Made by a program: the position numbers and the translations under genes. The notes beneath the pieces were generated by a model. It made no database searches and was not told where the DNA came from. It saw only the letters and a list, made by a program, of their open reading frames with translations. Source: CAWAYR01 sp050250955 (GTDB lineage: Bacteria > Acidobacteriota > Vicinamibacteria > Vicinamibacterales > UBA2999). From it: a stretch of DNA of 64,000 bases. Location of the stretch: the NCBI GenBank assembly GCA_050250955.1, contig JBFWNR010000002.1, positions 124,001 through 188,000 of the forward strand, read 5' to 3'. Of the stretch, positions 53,023-62,312 are shown piece by piece (positions within the stretch are counted from its first letter, which is position 1; each line of letters opens with the position of its first letter).

Positions 53023-54305
53023 CACTCGCTCTCCTGCTGCTGCTTCGCCATGAACTGACGGAGCAGGTCCTCCCGCTGCAGGCCCTGCAGACGCAGGATG
53101 TGGTCCCAGGACACCGGACGGACGCGAGCTTCGGGCGTCGCGGCCGCTGCCAGCAGATGGTGGCCCACCACCACCACCCACTCGCCGGGATCGATGTCCG
53201 AGACGCCGATCGTCTGCCGGCCGGTGGCCAGCACGGTGACCGGACGGAACGGCACCGGCACGGGCGACTCGGCCAGCGTGCCGATCGAGGAGGTCGGCTC
53301 CACGGGCGCGACGGCCGGGATGAAGACACCCACCTCCCCGGTGGCGGGATCCTCGTAGACGGCGCTGGTCGGCACCAGCGTCACCGCAGCGCTCTCGCCG
53401 TGAAAGATGTCCACGGTCACGAACATGCCGGGGACCAGCGCGCCGTCGTTGGGCACGTCGACCTCGACCTCGCCGCTGAACGCGCCCGGGGTGAGGAACG
53501 GCGAGATGCGCGACACCTGCGCGACGAGCGGCTCGTCTTCGGCGCGGGTCGTCACCTCCACGCGCTGGCCGACCTCGAGATGGGCCAGCACGTCCTGGGC
53601 CACCGGCACTTCGATTCGCATCCGGGCGAGGCTGCCGACCACGAACAGCGGTGTCTGCGTGTCGACCAGCATGCCCACCTCGGCGTTGCGCTGGCCGACC
53701 CGCCCGGAAATCGGGGCGCGAACGATGCTCTGCTGCTGCACCGCCGTCCGCTCGGCGATGAGCCCGCGGGCGGCCTCCCGCTGCGCCTCGGCGCGCGCCA
53801 CCGTGGCGCGGGCTGCGTCGACCTGCGATCGCTGCGTGTCCACTTCCTGGCGGCTCACCAGGCCGCGTTCGGCCAGCGTGATGGTACGGCCGAGCTGCCG
53901 CCGCAGGTCGGCGAGCGCGGCCTCGGCTTCGGCCACGCCGGCCTCAGCGACGGCGAGCTGCGATCGCGCCTGGTCGAGCTGGGGCCGTGATCCGGCGTTC
54001 TGTATCCGCACCAGCGGCTGCCCGCGCGACACCGCGGCGCCGTTGTCGGCCAGGACCTCGACGATGCGGCCGCTGGCTTCGGCGAAGATCGCGACCTCGC
54101 CCGATGCGCGCGCCGTGCCGGTGAGACGTTCCACCAGCGGCAGCGTGCCTTCACGCGCCTGGACCACCTCGACGGCCGGGACGGGGCCACCTGGGCCTCC
54201 GTCTCGATCGGGACCGGGTCCACCGGCGGCGCCGCGCCCGCAGCCGCAGGCGACGATCACAGTCAGCAGGAGCGGGAGCACACGGGCGCGAAGAGGTCGT
54301 CGCAT
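53022..54305 (-). CDS. RND periplasmic adaptor (membrane fusion lipoprotein)
   Basis: The 427-residue adaptor has a lipobox-like segment (VIVACGCG) and the lipoyl half-motif ...GEVAIFAEASGRIVEVLADNG. A long alpha-helical hairpin (about 110-200) and the second lipoyl half (IVRAPISGRVGQ) follow, then a beta-barrel domain. It connects the inner-membrane permease with an outer-membrane channel. ATG 54305 gives the signal peptide its normal start. The C-terminal extension after about 370 is longer than usual. Confidence 0.9.
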   Translation of the reverse strand: MRRPLRARVLPLLLTVIVACGCGRGAAGGPGPDRDGGPGGPVPAVEVVQAREGTLPLVERLTGTARASGEVAIFAEASGRIVEVLADNGAAVSRGQPLVRIQNAGSRPQLDQARSQLAVAEAGVAEAEAALADLRRQLGRTITLAERGLVSRQEVDTQRSQVDAARATVARAEAQREAARGLIAERTAVQQQSIVRAPISGRVGQRNAEVGMLVDTQTPLFVVGSLARMRIEVPVAQDVLAHLEVGQRVEVTTRAEDEPLVAQVSRISPFLTPGAFSGEVEVDVPNDGALVPGMFVTVDIFHGESAAVTLVPTSAVYEDPATGEVGVFIPAVAPVEPTSSIGTLAESPVPVPFRPVTVLATGRQTIGVSDIDPGEWVVVVGHHLLAAAATPEARVRPVSWDHILRLQGLQREDLLRQFMAKQQQESE

Positions 54306-54476
54306 CAGCCGGCGTTGTCCTTTCCCTGGCTCAGCCGTGGAACCCACCGGCTGACGAAGGCGGCACGGGTGCCTCCTGGGTCTACGAGTAGGACGATGCC
54401 GCCGCTTACCAGGATGCCGGACGCTTGACTCGCAGTGCCCTCCGGCACGCGCGCGCGTGGATGAGTCGGCGTGCCG

Positions 54477-55100
54477 TCAGGGCTTCGGGATGCGTACGCG
54501 GCTGACCATCGCGGTGCCGCTGGCCACGAAGACCAGCACCAGCGGATGCAGCCACATCGGACCGAGGCGCACGGCGCCGAACCACAACGCGTCCTGCACC
54601 CGGTCGAGCCACAGCGCCAGGGCCAGCAGGCCGACGATCGCCACACTGGTGGGAATCGGCGTGCCCTCGAAGTAGCGCACCTTGCCGGTACCGGCGTCGG
54701 TCAGACTCGACGCCGTGGCATTGAAGCGGGCCAGGCGGCTCACCCCGCAGACGACGAAGTAGATGAGCGCCACCATGTCCCAGCCGCCCCGCAGCCCCAG
54801 GGTGTAGCCGAGCACCGCCGGCGCCACCCCGAAGGAGATCACGTCGGCCAGCGAGTCGAGGTCCTCGCCGAGCAGCGACCGGCGGCGGCTGTGGCGCGCG
54901 ACCGTGCCGTCGAGGACGTCGCAGACCAGCGCCAGCGGCAGCAGGCCGAGCGCGATCCAGATCCGCCGCGCGTCGCCGAAGGCCAGATAGTCCACGCCCA
55001 GGAAGATCGCGATCGTGCCGCAGCTGGCGTTGGCAATCGTCAGCAGGTCGGCGGGCGTGTAGGACCGCAGCATCGAGGGCGAGCGAACGGGCTCCGGCAT
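54477..55100 (-). CDS. pssA: CDP-diacylglycerol-serine O-phosphatidyltransferase
   Basis: The 207-residue membrane protein has the CDP-alcohol phosphatidyltransferase motif DGTVAR...SLLGEDLDSLAD with the metal-binding aspartates. It starts from ATG 55100, with an alternative ATG at 55073. It makes phosphatidylserine, the precursor of phosphatidylethanolamine. The product lacks a long extension. The adjacent RND and DUF5916 genes are not functionally linked. Confidence 0.87.
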   Translation of the reverse strand: MPEPVRSPSMLRSYTPADLLTIANASCGTIAIFLGVDYLAFGDARRIWIALGLLPLALVCDVLDGTVARHSRRRSLLGEDLDSLADVISFGVAPAVLGYTLGLRGGWDMVALIYFVVCGVSRLARFNATASSLTDAGTGKVRYFEGTPIPTSVAIVGLLALALWLDRVQDALWFGAVRLGPMWLHPLVLVFVASGTAMVSRVRIPKP

Positions 55101-55163
55101 CGGCCATGTCGGCGCCGCCGGCGCGGCGGCGCATCCTGCGGTGAGCTTACCGCGTACGCCACC

Positions 55164-55194
55164 CGGGCCCACGCGCGGTCGGCACGTGGGCCCG
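55164..55194 (-). terminator. hairpin downstream of the DUF5916 gene
   Basis: CGGGCCCACG (55164-55173) pairs perfectly with CGTGGGCCCG (55185-55194) around an 11-nt loop, about 30 nt past the DUF5916 gene's stop. No T-tract is evident. Confidence 0.5.
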
Positions 55195-55222
55195 AGGGCC
55201 GGATGGGAGGTCGATCCGCCGC

Positions 55223-57592
55223 TTACAGGTCGAACAGGCGCGTGAACTTGATGACGAACGACCGGCCGACGGTGTCGTAGGAGGTCGAGTCGAGGACGTC
55301 GCGGCGGTCGTTGTAGACCACGAACAGGCCGGTGCCCGAGCGGTTGAGCAGCGCCAGGCGGGCGTTGGCCGAGAACTGGCCGGTCTGTCCGTTGTACTGG
55401 GCCAGCACCGACAGGCTGGCCAGGTTGGTGAAGGCGATCGTCGTCTTGACCGGCACCAGGTTGGCGACGAACTTGCCTTGTGGCAGGGACACCTCCTGGC
55501 GGGTCCAGCCGACGCTGGCCGTGACCCGCGCCGTGAACCGGTAGTCGCTGCTCAGCTCGATGGCGTTGAAGTCGCCGTTGTAGTACTCGCCGGTGCGGAC
55601 CCGGATGCCGCCGGTCACCGCGGCGCTGGGGTCGTGGAAATACTCGAAGGCGTGCTGGACCCAGGTGTAGTCGCCCACCGGGATGTCGATCCGGTTGCCG
55701 TCGCGGTTGTAGACCTGGAACGACCGGATGGGGTTGTCCTTGTTGACGTCGAAGAACCAGCCGAACCGCCCGCCGCGCATCGGCTGGATCTCGAACAGAT
55801 GGACGTGCCAGAAGGCCGTCTGCAGCCGGCGATCGCCGTCGCCGCCGGGCCGGCCGTTGGCCCCGAGCGCCGTGGCGTCGTAGAACGCATTGGCCGACAC
55901 GTGGGGGGCGACCCGGCGGATCCACTTCGGCCGGGTCGGCTGCGGCTGGAAGAAGACGCGGAACTCCGGCCGGATGAAATTGCGGCGCGGCAGGAAGCCG
56001 ACCTCCGGGTTGAAGTTGTAGCCCACCCGGCTGACGCCGCCGCCGATCTGCCAGAGCCGGTTGCGGAAGTCGTAGAAGCCGCGGGCCGACCAGTCGCTGC
56101 CGCGCGGGGCCGTGGCGGCGACGACGTCGGTGTCCTCGGGCGTGTCGGTGCGGGCGTAGAACGCCGAGACCCGTTGCCCTTCCGACAGCTGCCAGTTGGC
56201 GTCGACGCCGTAGGCGCGGTTCCACTTGTTGAACGACGAGCCGGCGGTGTCGCCGGTCACGTACTTGCCGACGAACATGGCGCCGTAGCTCGACCGCCCG
56301 ACCTCCTTCTGCACGCGCATGGCCGTGAAGTTGGTGTCGAGCGCGATGCGGTTGCCGGCCAGGTCGTTGGCGTCGTTGGTCTGGATGTTCAGCAGCCCGA
56401 CGTTCCACGAGCCGCCGACCTTGCCGCTGAGGCGGGTGCCGGCCAGGATGTCGATCGGCAGCAGCGTACCCCCCGCCCCCGACAGGCCGATGCGGCGGGA
56501 GAAGAACAGGTCGATCGACTGCGGCTGGCCGAACTGGAAAGTGGTGGCGTTTTCGAGGAAGAACGGCCGCTTCTCGGGGAAGAACAGGTCGAAGCGCGTC
56601 AGGTTGACCTGCTCCTCGTCGGCCTCGACCTGGGCGAAGTCGGTGTTGGCGGTGACGTCGAGGGTGAGGTTGGGACGCACGCCCCACTTGAGGTCGCCGC
56701 CGATCTCGGCCTTGGTGTCGACCTGGTCGCCCGACCGCGTGAAGTCCTTGTTGGTCGAGCCCAGCACGTAGGGGATGAACTTGACGTCGCGGCGGTTGGG
56801 CAGCGTCAGCCCGGGCACCTTGGCGGCCAGCGAGATGCGGTAGATGTCGAAGCCGCGCGGGATCTCCGCCAGGTAGACCTGCTCGTTCTTGTGACGGATG
56901 TTGCGCATCACGTTGAAGCCCCAGGTCTGGTTGTCGCCGGCCGAGTAGCGCAGCGTGCGCAGCGGGATGGCCATCTCCGCCTCCCAGCCGCGATCGGTGA
57001 TCTGCGCCCGCACCGTCCAGTCGCCGTCCCAGTTGGGATTGAAGGCGCTGACGCCGCCGCGCTGCGTGCCGGCGGCGCCGCCGCCGAACGACAGCCCGCT
57101 GGTCTGTCCTTCGCGCGCCACCTGCCCGTCGTACTCGATGCCGAGCGGGTTGGTGCCGAACACGAACGCGTTCTGGTTGTCGTTGAAGGTGTCGAAGACC
57201 GCGATCACCGAATCGGTTTCGGCCAGCGACGCGTCGCGGCGGGCCTGCGAGACGATGATCCGCGACGGATCCTGGTCGAAGCAGACGAAGCTGACGTAGA
57301 CGTGGGTCCGGCTGAACAGCAGCCGGACCTCGGTCTTCTCGGTGGCCGGCTCGCCGAGCCGCGGGTCCTGCTGGATGAAGGTCGTGTGCGGCGCAATCCC
57401 GGTCCACGCCGCGTCGTCGACCCGGCCGTCGATGGTCGGAGGCGTGGCGTCGTCGGCGAGATGGCCGGCGTTGACGACGGTGGAGGAGGTGTTGCCTTGG
57501 GCGAACAGGAGGGGCGCTGCGGAGAGGGTGAAGGTGAGCGCCGCCGACAGCGTCAGGGCGCTCCTCCAACAGGAGCAGAAAGCGTGTCTCAC
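55223..57592 (-). CDS. outer-membrane protein with N-terminal CBM9-like domain (DUF5916 type)
   Basis: From GTG 57592 the product has 789 residues. A signal peptide precedes a carbohydrate-binding family 9-like domain (IDGRVDDAAW...FIQQDP, VSFVCFDQDPS). A long DUF5916-type outer-membrane barrel follows, with FFPEKRPFFLENATTFQFG and many amphipathic strands, ending in ...FTRLFDL. An upstream GTG at 57628 would add 12 residues. DUF5916 barrels are common in Acidobacteriota and Bacteroidota; the substrate is unknown. Divergent to the 57709 gene. Confidence 0.82.
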   Translation of the reverse strand: MRHAFCSCWRSALTLSAALTFTLSAAPLLFAQGNTSSTVVNAGHLADDATPPTIDGRVDDAAWTGIAPHTTFIQQDPRLGEPATEKTEVRLLFSRTHVYVSFVCFDQDPSRIIVSQARRDASLAETDSVIAVFDTFNDNQNAFVFGTNPLGIEYDGQVAREGQTSGLSFGGGAAGTQRGGVSAFNPNWDGDWTVRAQITDRGWEAEMAIPLRTLRYSAGDNQTWGFNVMRNIRHKNEQVYLAEIPRGFDIYRISLAAKVPGLTLPNRRDVKFIPYVLGSTNKDFTRSGDQVDTKAEIGGDLKWGVRPNLTLDVTANTDFAQVEADEEQVNLTRFDLFFPEKRPFFLENATTFQFGQPQSIDLFFSRRIGLSGAGGTLLPIDILAGTRLSGKVGGSWNVGLLNIQTNDANDLAGNRIALDTNFTAMRVQKEVGRSSYGAMFVGKYVTGDTAGSSFNKWNRAYGVDANWQLSEGQRVSAFYARTDTPEDTDVVAATAPRGSDWSARGFYDFRNRLWQIGGGVSRVGYNFNPEVGFLPRRNFIRPEFRVFFQPQPTRPKWIRRVAPHVSANAFYDATALGANGRPGGDGDRRLQTAFWHVHLFEIQPMRGGRFGWFFDVNKDNPIRSFQVYNRDGNRIDIPVGDYTWVQHAFEYFHDPSAAVTGGIRVRTGEYYNGDFNAIELSSDYRFTARVTASVGWTRQEVSLPQGKFVANLVPVKTTIAFTNLASLSVLAQYNGQTGQFSANARLALLNRSGTGLFVVYNDRRDVLDSTSYDTVGRSFVIKFTRLFDL

Positions 57593-57644
57593 AGCCGAAA
57601 ATTCTACGGGAACGCGCCTGGAACCCACAAGTGAATCGTGTTAA

Positions 57645-57681
57645 GTTGTCGCAGCCGTACCTGCGTCACGTTGTCGCAGCC
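57645..57681 (+). repeat. 12-bp direct repeat, GTTGTCGCAGCC, 25 bp apart
   Basis: GTTGTCGCAGCC occurs exactly at 57645-57656 and 57670-57681, between the two divergent genes. The spacing is 25 bp from start to start. It could be a tandem operator; if translation starts at 57631 it is coding. Confidence 0.4.
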
Positions 57682-57708
57682 AGACGTCGCACCGGCTTCG
57701 CGGGGTGC

Positions 57709-59766
57709 ATGGCCATGCACTTGTCACGGCTTGTCGTCGCCGCTGCGGTCTGCAGCGCGGTCATCGACCCGGGTGCCGCACCCCTGCGGGCGCAGAGCCC
57801 GACCCGTGCGCCGTCGTTGTCGCGGCCGCAGCGGACCACGCTGGAGGCGCTGGTGGCGGCCACCGACGCCGCCCTGGCCGGCGGCCCCACGGCCGACGCG
57901 ACCTGGACCTCCCACGTGCTGCGCACCTCCGATGGCGCGCACTACGTCGCCCTGAGCGCGCGGCTCGCCGATCCAGCGCCGGCGCAACCCGCCGGCGTCT
58001 ACGTGCGCCTGGCAACGCGGCGCCCGCCGGCCGTCACCGTGGTCTCGAACGAGCGCTCAGCGGTGATGGAGTGGCTGCGCGGTCAGCGCAGCGATCCATT
58101 GCCGCGGCCGCCGGCCCGGTCCACCACCGTCAATCCCGGAGAGATGCCGGTCGGGGGCACCGCGGCCGCAGTGGGCGACGTCGCTGCGGGGTCGTCAGCG
58201 GCGTTGCGGCTGATGGCCCTGCAGCAGGAACGCGAGGAGCGACTGCGGGAGGAACGTGACGCCCGCCGCCGCGCCGAACTCGAACGGGCCGGCGCCGGAC
58301 CCTCGACGGGAATGTTTCCGTTCGAGGACTTCGACCTGAGCGGACGGTCGTTTGCCACCGCCGACGGTCGCCTCGAGGTGCGGCGCGGCGTCACCGCCGG
58401 CCCGGGGGACTACGACCTGCTCATCGCGATCGCCCTCACCGGGTCCGGTTCACCGGCTCCGACCGTCGTCACCCGCACCACGGTCACGCTGCCCGCCGCC
58501 GAGCCGTCGTTCGGGCTGAGCGACGTCATCGTCGCCAGCGCCGTCGAGCCGCGCAACGAACCCTATCCATCGTCGGAGCAGAGCGCACACCCGTATGCCA
58601 TCGGCACGCTGGAGGTGACGCCGGCGCCGGGCAACGTGCTGCAGGCCGACCGCACGCTCGGCCTGGTCTACCAGGTGATCAATCCCGCCGGGTCGGCGCG
58701 CGGCAAGCCCGACGTCGAGGTGTCGTTCCAGGTCAACCGGATCGTCGGCGCGCGCGTCGAGACCTTCGGCCAGCTGCAGCCGCAGCGACACGACGAACAG
58801 AGCGTGCCCGCCGACTTCCACGTCGCGGCCGGTCACCCGCTGTTCGGCGCCATCCGGGCGCCGCTGGCCTCGTTCCCGCGCGGCCGCTACCAGGTGGCCA
58901 TCACCGCCACCGACCGGCTGGCCGGGAGGCGGGCGGCGTCGACGGTGGACTTCGAGGTGAAAGGCTCGGCGCTGTCGCTGCTCCGCGAAGCGCCGGCGCT
59001 GGGCCGGCCGTTCCGGCGCGAGGCGATTCTCACGCCGCCACTCCGTGCCGCCCTGGTCGCCGCCCTGCGCCCCGAGATGCCGTCCGCGGCGCTCGAGGCG
59101 GCGATGGCCGCGGCCGGCGACGCGCGCTACGCCGATCTGCTGCGCGACGCGCCGGTGGAGCCGCTGGAACGGGCCGTCGCCGCGGTGTTCCGCGCGCTGG
59201 GGCTGTACGCGCTGGGCGACTCGCCGCGCACCGTCGCGGTGCATCTGCAGCAGGCCATCGGCCACGGCGCGCCACCGGCCGCGCCGCTGGTGGTACTCGG
59301 CGCGACCTCGGCGCTCTCCGGGGACCACAAGGCGGCGGTGACCCAGTGGCACCAGGCACGCGACGCCGGCCTGGCCGACGCGCTCCTGGCCCCGCTGCTC
59401 ATCGATGCCTACCTCCGGCTCGGCGACACCGCACGGGCAGAGGCGATGGCCCAGGCGGCGCTCGACGCCAGCCCGAGCGACCAGGCCACCCGGCACCTGC
59501 TGGCCGCCACCCACGTGGCCAGCGGGCGCTACGCCGACGCGGTCGCCCTGCTGGCGACGGTGTCGGACACGGCGGCCGACGAGTCGGCATTTCTCCGCCT
59601 GCACGCCCTGTATGCCCTGCTGGTGAACGCCCGGCCCGGCGACGACGCGACTACGACGCGGGCGCGCTTTGCGGCCCTGGCGCGACCCTACGTCGAGGCG
59701 GCCGGCCCGAACCACGCGTTGGTGGCCGAGTGGCTGGCCGTGGCCGACCCGGCCACCGGCCGGTGA
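57709..59766 (+). CDS. secreted protein with C-terminal TPR-like helical repeats
   Basis: The 685-residue product starts at ATG 57709 (an alternative is 57715), with a signal peptide ending APLRAQ. The middle part is beta-rich with a short coiled-coil-like segment (QQEREERLREERDARRRAELE). The last about 200 residues contain repeated helix pairs resembling TPRs (YLRLGDTARAEAMAQAALD, YADAVALLATVSD). It converges with an acidobacterial VWA gene after 16 nt. The two may act together at the cell surface, but this is inference. Confidence 0.65.
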   Translation: MAMHLSRLVVAAAVCSAVIDPGAAPLRAQSPTRAPSLSRPQRTTLEALVAATDAALAGGPTADATWTSHVLRTSDGAHYVALSARLADPAPAQPAGVYVRLATRRPPAVTVVSNERSAVMEWLRGQRSDPLPRPPARSTTVNPGEMPVGGTAAAVGDVAAGSSAALRLMALQQEREERLREERDARRRAELERAGAGPSTGMFPFEDFDLSGRSFATADGRLEVRRGVTAGPGDYDLLIAIALTGSGSPAPTVVTRTTVTLPAAEPSFGLSDVIVASAVEPRNEPYPSSEQSAHPYAIGTLEVTPAPGNVLQADRTLGLVYQVINPAGSARGKPDVEVSFQVNRIVGARVETFGQLQPQRHDEQSVPADFHVAAGHPLFGAIRAPLASFPRGRYQVAITATDRLAGRRAASTVDFEVKGSALSLLREAPALGRPFRREAILTPPLRAALVAALRPEMPSAALEAAMAAAGDARYADLLRDAPVEPLERAVAAVFRALGLYALGDSPRTVAVHLQQAIGHGAPPAAPLVVLGATSALSGDHKAAVTQWHQARDAGLADALLAPLLIDAYLRLGDTARAEAMAQAALDASPSDQATRHLLAATHVASGRYADAVALLATVSDTAADESAFLRLHALYALLVNARPGDDATTTRARFAALARPYVEAAGPNHALVAEWLAVADPATGR

Positions 59767-59782
59767 GCGGCGGCGGCCGTAG

Positions 59783-61075
59783 TCAGCGTTTGCGGCTCGG
59801 CGCCGGCGAACGTGTGGGCGTGCCGGACGTCTTCAGCGAATAGGCCGACCGCGCCGCCACCGTGATGTCCGACCGTCCGACCGTGACCTCGAGGCGGCGC
59901 AGCCGCCGGGTCGGATCCGGGTTGGTCGACGTGAACCCGATGAGGTAGTAGTCGCTGGTCGCAGCGTCGATCTTCTTGAACTCCGACGCAAAGTCGTTGA
60001 CGTTCACCACCGCGAACCCGCCGGTCTCCTCGGCGATGAACCGCAGCGTGCTCTGCGTCTTCTGCAGATAGGTGCGCCACTCGCTCTGGTCCACGTAGTT
60101 GCCGGCGTCGACGACGCCGGCCAGGCCGCGCGGATCGACGGTGAACACGCTGACGTTGGCGCGGTTGGCGGTGAGCGTCAGCTCGCGCATGTAGAGATAC
60201 AGGTCGATGTCGGCGGTGACCCGCGGCAGCGCGAAGTAGGGGTTGTCTTCCTGGTCCTTGGTGAGGAAACGGGTCGGCTCCGAGAAGCGGCCGCCCATCA
60301 CCCGGTCGGTGCCACGGCGCCCCTCGGCGAACGGGTCGAAGTCGTAGCCGGTGCTGATGAAGATGAGCGCCTTGCGCTTGTTGGGGATCCGCTCCATCTC
60401 GGCCAGCAGGTCGTAGGCGGTGAAGAACGCCAGCTGGGCGCGGTTGCGGACGTCGGCCGGCCCCTGCGAGGTGTCGAGCTGGCTGCGGAAGATCTCCTGG
60501 GAGTTGAGGCCGCTGCCACGGATCTTGGTCGCCGCCGCCGCCACGAGCTTGCGGTCGTAGGACAGCCCGGTGGCGATGTTGGAGGGCCCGCTCGACACCA
60601 TGCCGACCAGATCGCCGTCGTGCAGCAGGTTGCGCTCGATGTCCTCGATGAGCCGCCGCACGTGCGGCGTGTACTCGGGCTCGAAGTGCACGTCGTCGAC
60701 GAAGATCACCAGCACGCGGCCGGCGATGTCCTCCACCGGCCGGGTCCGGGTCGGCAACACGAAGCCTTCGGGCACGGCCTGGGCCGGCGGGGGTGCCAGC
60801 AGGTTGAAGGTGCGGCCACCATGCACGAGCGAGAACGCCGTGATCGTCTGCGGCACGCCGTCTTCGAGGACGGTGAAGTCGTCCTTGGTCAGATCGGCCA
60901 CGAAGCGGCCGTCGCGGTCGCGCGGGATGACGTCGGTGGTCACGGCGGTGACGCCGCTGCGGAACGTCGGCTGTGAATCAGGCGGCTGTGCCGCCCGCAT
61001 CGCAGGTGACCCGGCCACGCCGGCCCATGCGGCGGCGGCGGCAAGCACGACCGACAGCCGGAAGCTGACAGGCAT
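59783..61075 (-). CDS. VWFA-related Acidobacteria-type protein
   Basis: The 430-residue protein has a signal peptide and then RSGVTAVTTDVIPRDRDGRF, DLTKDDFTVLEDG and LVIFVDDVHFEP. It has a von Willebrand A-like fold with DDVHF in place of the usual DxSxS metal site. These features match TIGR03436, the acidobacterial VWFA family, which is taxonomically informative. The function is unknown. ATG 61075 is 7 nt from TATAAT and probably leaderless. Confidence 0.85.
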   Translation of the reverse strand: MPVSFRLSVVLAAAAAWAGVAGSPAMRAAQPPDSQPTFRSGVTAVTTDVIPRDRDGRFVADLTKDDFTVLEDGVPQTITAFSLVHGGRTFNLLAPPPAQAVPEGFVLPTRTRPVEDIAGRVLVIFVDDVHFEPEYTPHVRRLIEDIERNLLHDGDLVGMVSSGPSNIATGLSYDRKLVAAAATKIRGSGLNSQEIFRSQLDTSQGPADVRNRAQLAFFTAYDLLAEMERIPNKRKALIFISTGYDFDPFAEGRRGTDRVMGGRFSEPTRFLTKDQEDNPYFALPRVTADIDLYLYMRELTLTANRANVSVFTVDPRGLAGVVDAGNYVDQSEWRTYLQKTQSTLRFIAEETGGFAVVNVNDFASEFKKIDAATSDYYLIGFTSTNPDPTRRLRRLEVTVGRSDITVAARSAYSLKTSGTPTRSPAPSRKR

Positions 61076-61082
61076 GGGTCGA

Positions 61083-61088
61083 ATTATA
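61083..61088 (-). promoter_or_regulatory. -10 box TATAAT 7 nt before the VWA start
   Basis: The consensus TATAAT (minus strand, 61088-61083) leaves 7 nt to ATG 61075. It is the best -10 box in the window by consensus. A weaker plus-strand GATACT at 61102-61107 precedes ATG 61115 of the divergent gene by 7 nt. Confidence 0.6.
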
Positions 61089-61114
61089 GCGGCGGATGGG
61101 CGATACTCGCGGTC

Positions 61115-62299
61115 ATGGGCTGTGCCGGCCGCCTGGTGGCGCGACGTCGATTCCTGCGCCAGGTCGCGGCCGTCGCCCCGCTCGGCGTGGCGCTGTCGCC
61201 GGCAGCTCGGCTGCTGGCCGCCGAGGCCTGCGACGAGGGCCCGCTCGGCGAGCTCATCGCCGAGCTGCCGTTGTACGGCGTCGGCTCCACCCCGGCTCCG
61301 CTCGGCCGGATCGTCGGCGGCAGCGGGCTCGACGCCCGGCTCTTCACCGACCTCTCACGCCTCGCGCCCGATCGTCTGGTGACGTCCATCGACGAGATGT
61401 TCGTCCGCACCGCGGCGCCACCCCGACTGGCGAACCCGCCCGCCGAGTGGCGCATCGCCCTGGGCGACGGCGACGGCGGCAGCCTCACGGCGGCGGCGCT
61501 GGCGGCGAGCGCCCGGCCGATGGGCCCGCATCTGATCGAATGCGCCGGCAACAGCAACCCGCAGCACTTCGGCCTGCTGAGCGCGGTCGAATGGGACGGC
61601 GTGCCGCTCACCGATGTGGTGGCCCGGATGACCAGGCCGGCGGGGGCCACGGCCGTGCTCGTCGTCGGCATCGACGACGAGGGCCCCTCCACCCGCTCGG
61701 TGCCGGGGGCGAGCTGGATCCTGCCCGCCGCCGACCTCGACCAGCTGGGCGCGTTCCTCGCCGTCGGCATCAACGGCCGCCCGCTGACGCCCGATCACGG
61801 CGCGCCGGTGCGCCTGGTCGTCCCGGGCTGGTACGGCTGCGCCTGGATCAAATGGGTCACGGCCATCCGCTGGGTCGGCTCCGACGAGCCGTCGACGGCT
61901 CAGATGCTCGAATACGCGGTGCGGACCCAGCAGGACGGCCGCCCGGCCCTGGCCCGCGATTACGCCGCCCCGGTCATCGACACCGCGGCGACGCCGATCC
62001 GCGTCGAGCAGCGTCGTGTCGACGGGCGGATCGAATACCGCGTCGTCGGCATCGTCTGGGGCGGCACCCGGCCCGTCGATCGCCTCGTCATCCGCTTCGG
62101 TCCGCGCGACCCTGGAACGCCCTTCGCCGTCTGCCCGGCGCCGCGCACGCACCGGATCTGGAGCCTGTGGAGCTACCGCTGGCGGCCCGACGCCCCCGGC
62201 TACTACGACATCGGCCTGCGCGTCGCCGATCCCTCCGTGCCCACCCGCCGTCTCGACCTGTCGTACTACGTGCGCCGGGTCCGGATCGACGAGGTGTGA
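61115..62299 (+). CDS. Tat-exported molybdopterin-dependent oxidoreductase (sulfite oxidase family)
   Basis: The 394-residue protein has a Tat-type signal (ARRRFLRQVAAVAPLG). A sulfite-oxidase/YedY-like molybdopterin domain follows with the molybdenum-ligand cysteine C143 in IECAGNSNP. Later blocks include VPGWYGCAWIKWV and the C-terminal Mo-co dimerisation-like IWSLWSYRWRP. It would oxidise or reduce a small periplasmic substrate; whether it is a sulfite oxidase or a protein-methionine-sulfoxide reductase cannot be told. It is followed 13 nt later by a DUF2490 barrel gene. Confidence 0.85.
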   Translation: MGCAGRLVARRRFLRQVAAVAPLGVALSPAARLLAAEACDEGPLGELIAELPLYGVGSTPAPLGRIVGGSGLDARLFTDLSRLAPDRLVTSIDEMFVRTAAPPRLANPPAEWRIALGDGDGGSLTAAALAASARPMGPHLIECAGNSNPQHFGLLSAVEWDGVPLTDVVARMTRPAGATAVLVVGIDDEGPSTRSVPGASWILPAADLDQLGAFLAVGINGRPLTPDHGAPVRLVVPGWYGCAWIKWVTAIRWVGSDEPSTAQMLEYAVRTQQDGRPALARDYAAPVIDTAATPIRVEQRRVDGRIEYRVVGIVWGGTRPVDRLVIRFGPRDPGTPFAVCPAPRTHRIWSLWSYRWRPDAPGYYDIGLRVADPSVPTRRLDLSYYVRRVRIDEV

Positions 62300-62312
62300 C
62301 CCCCGATTCCCC

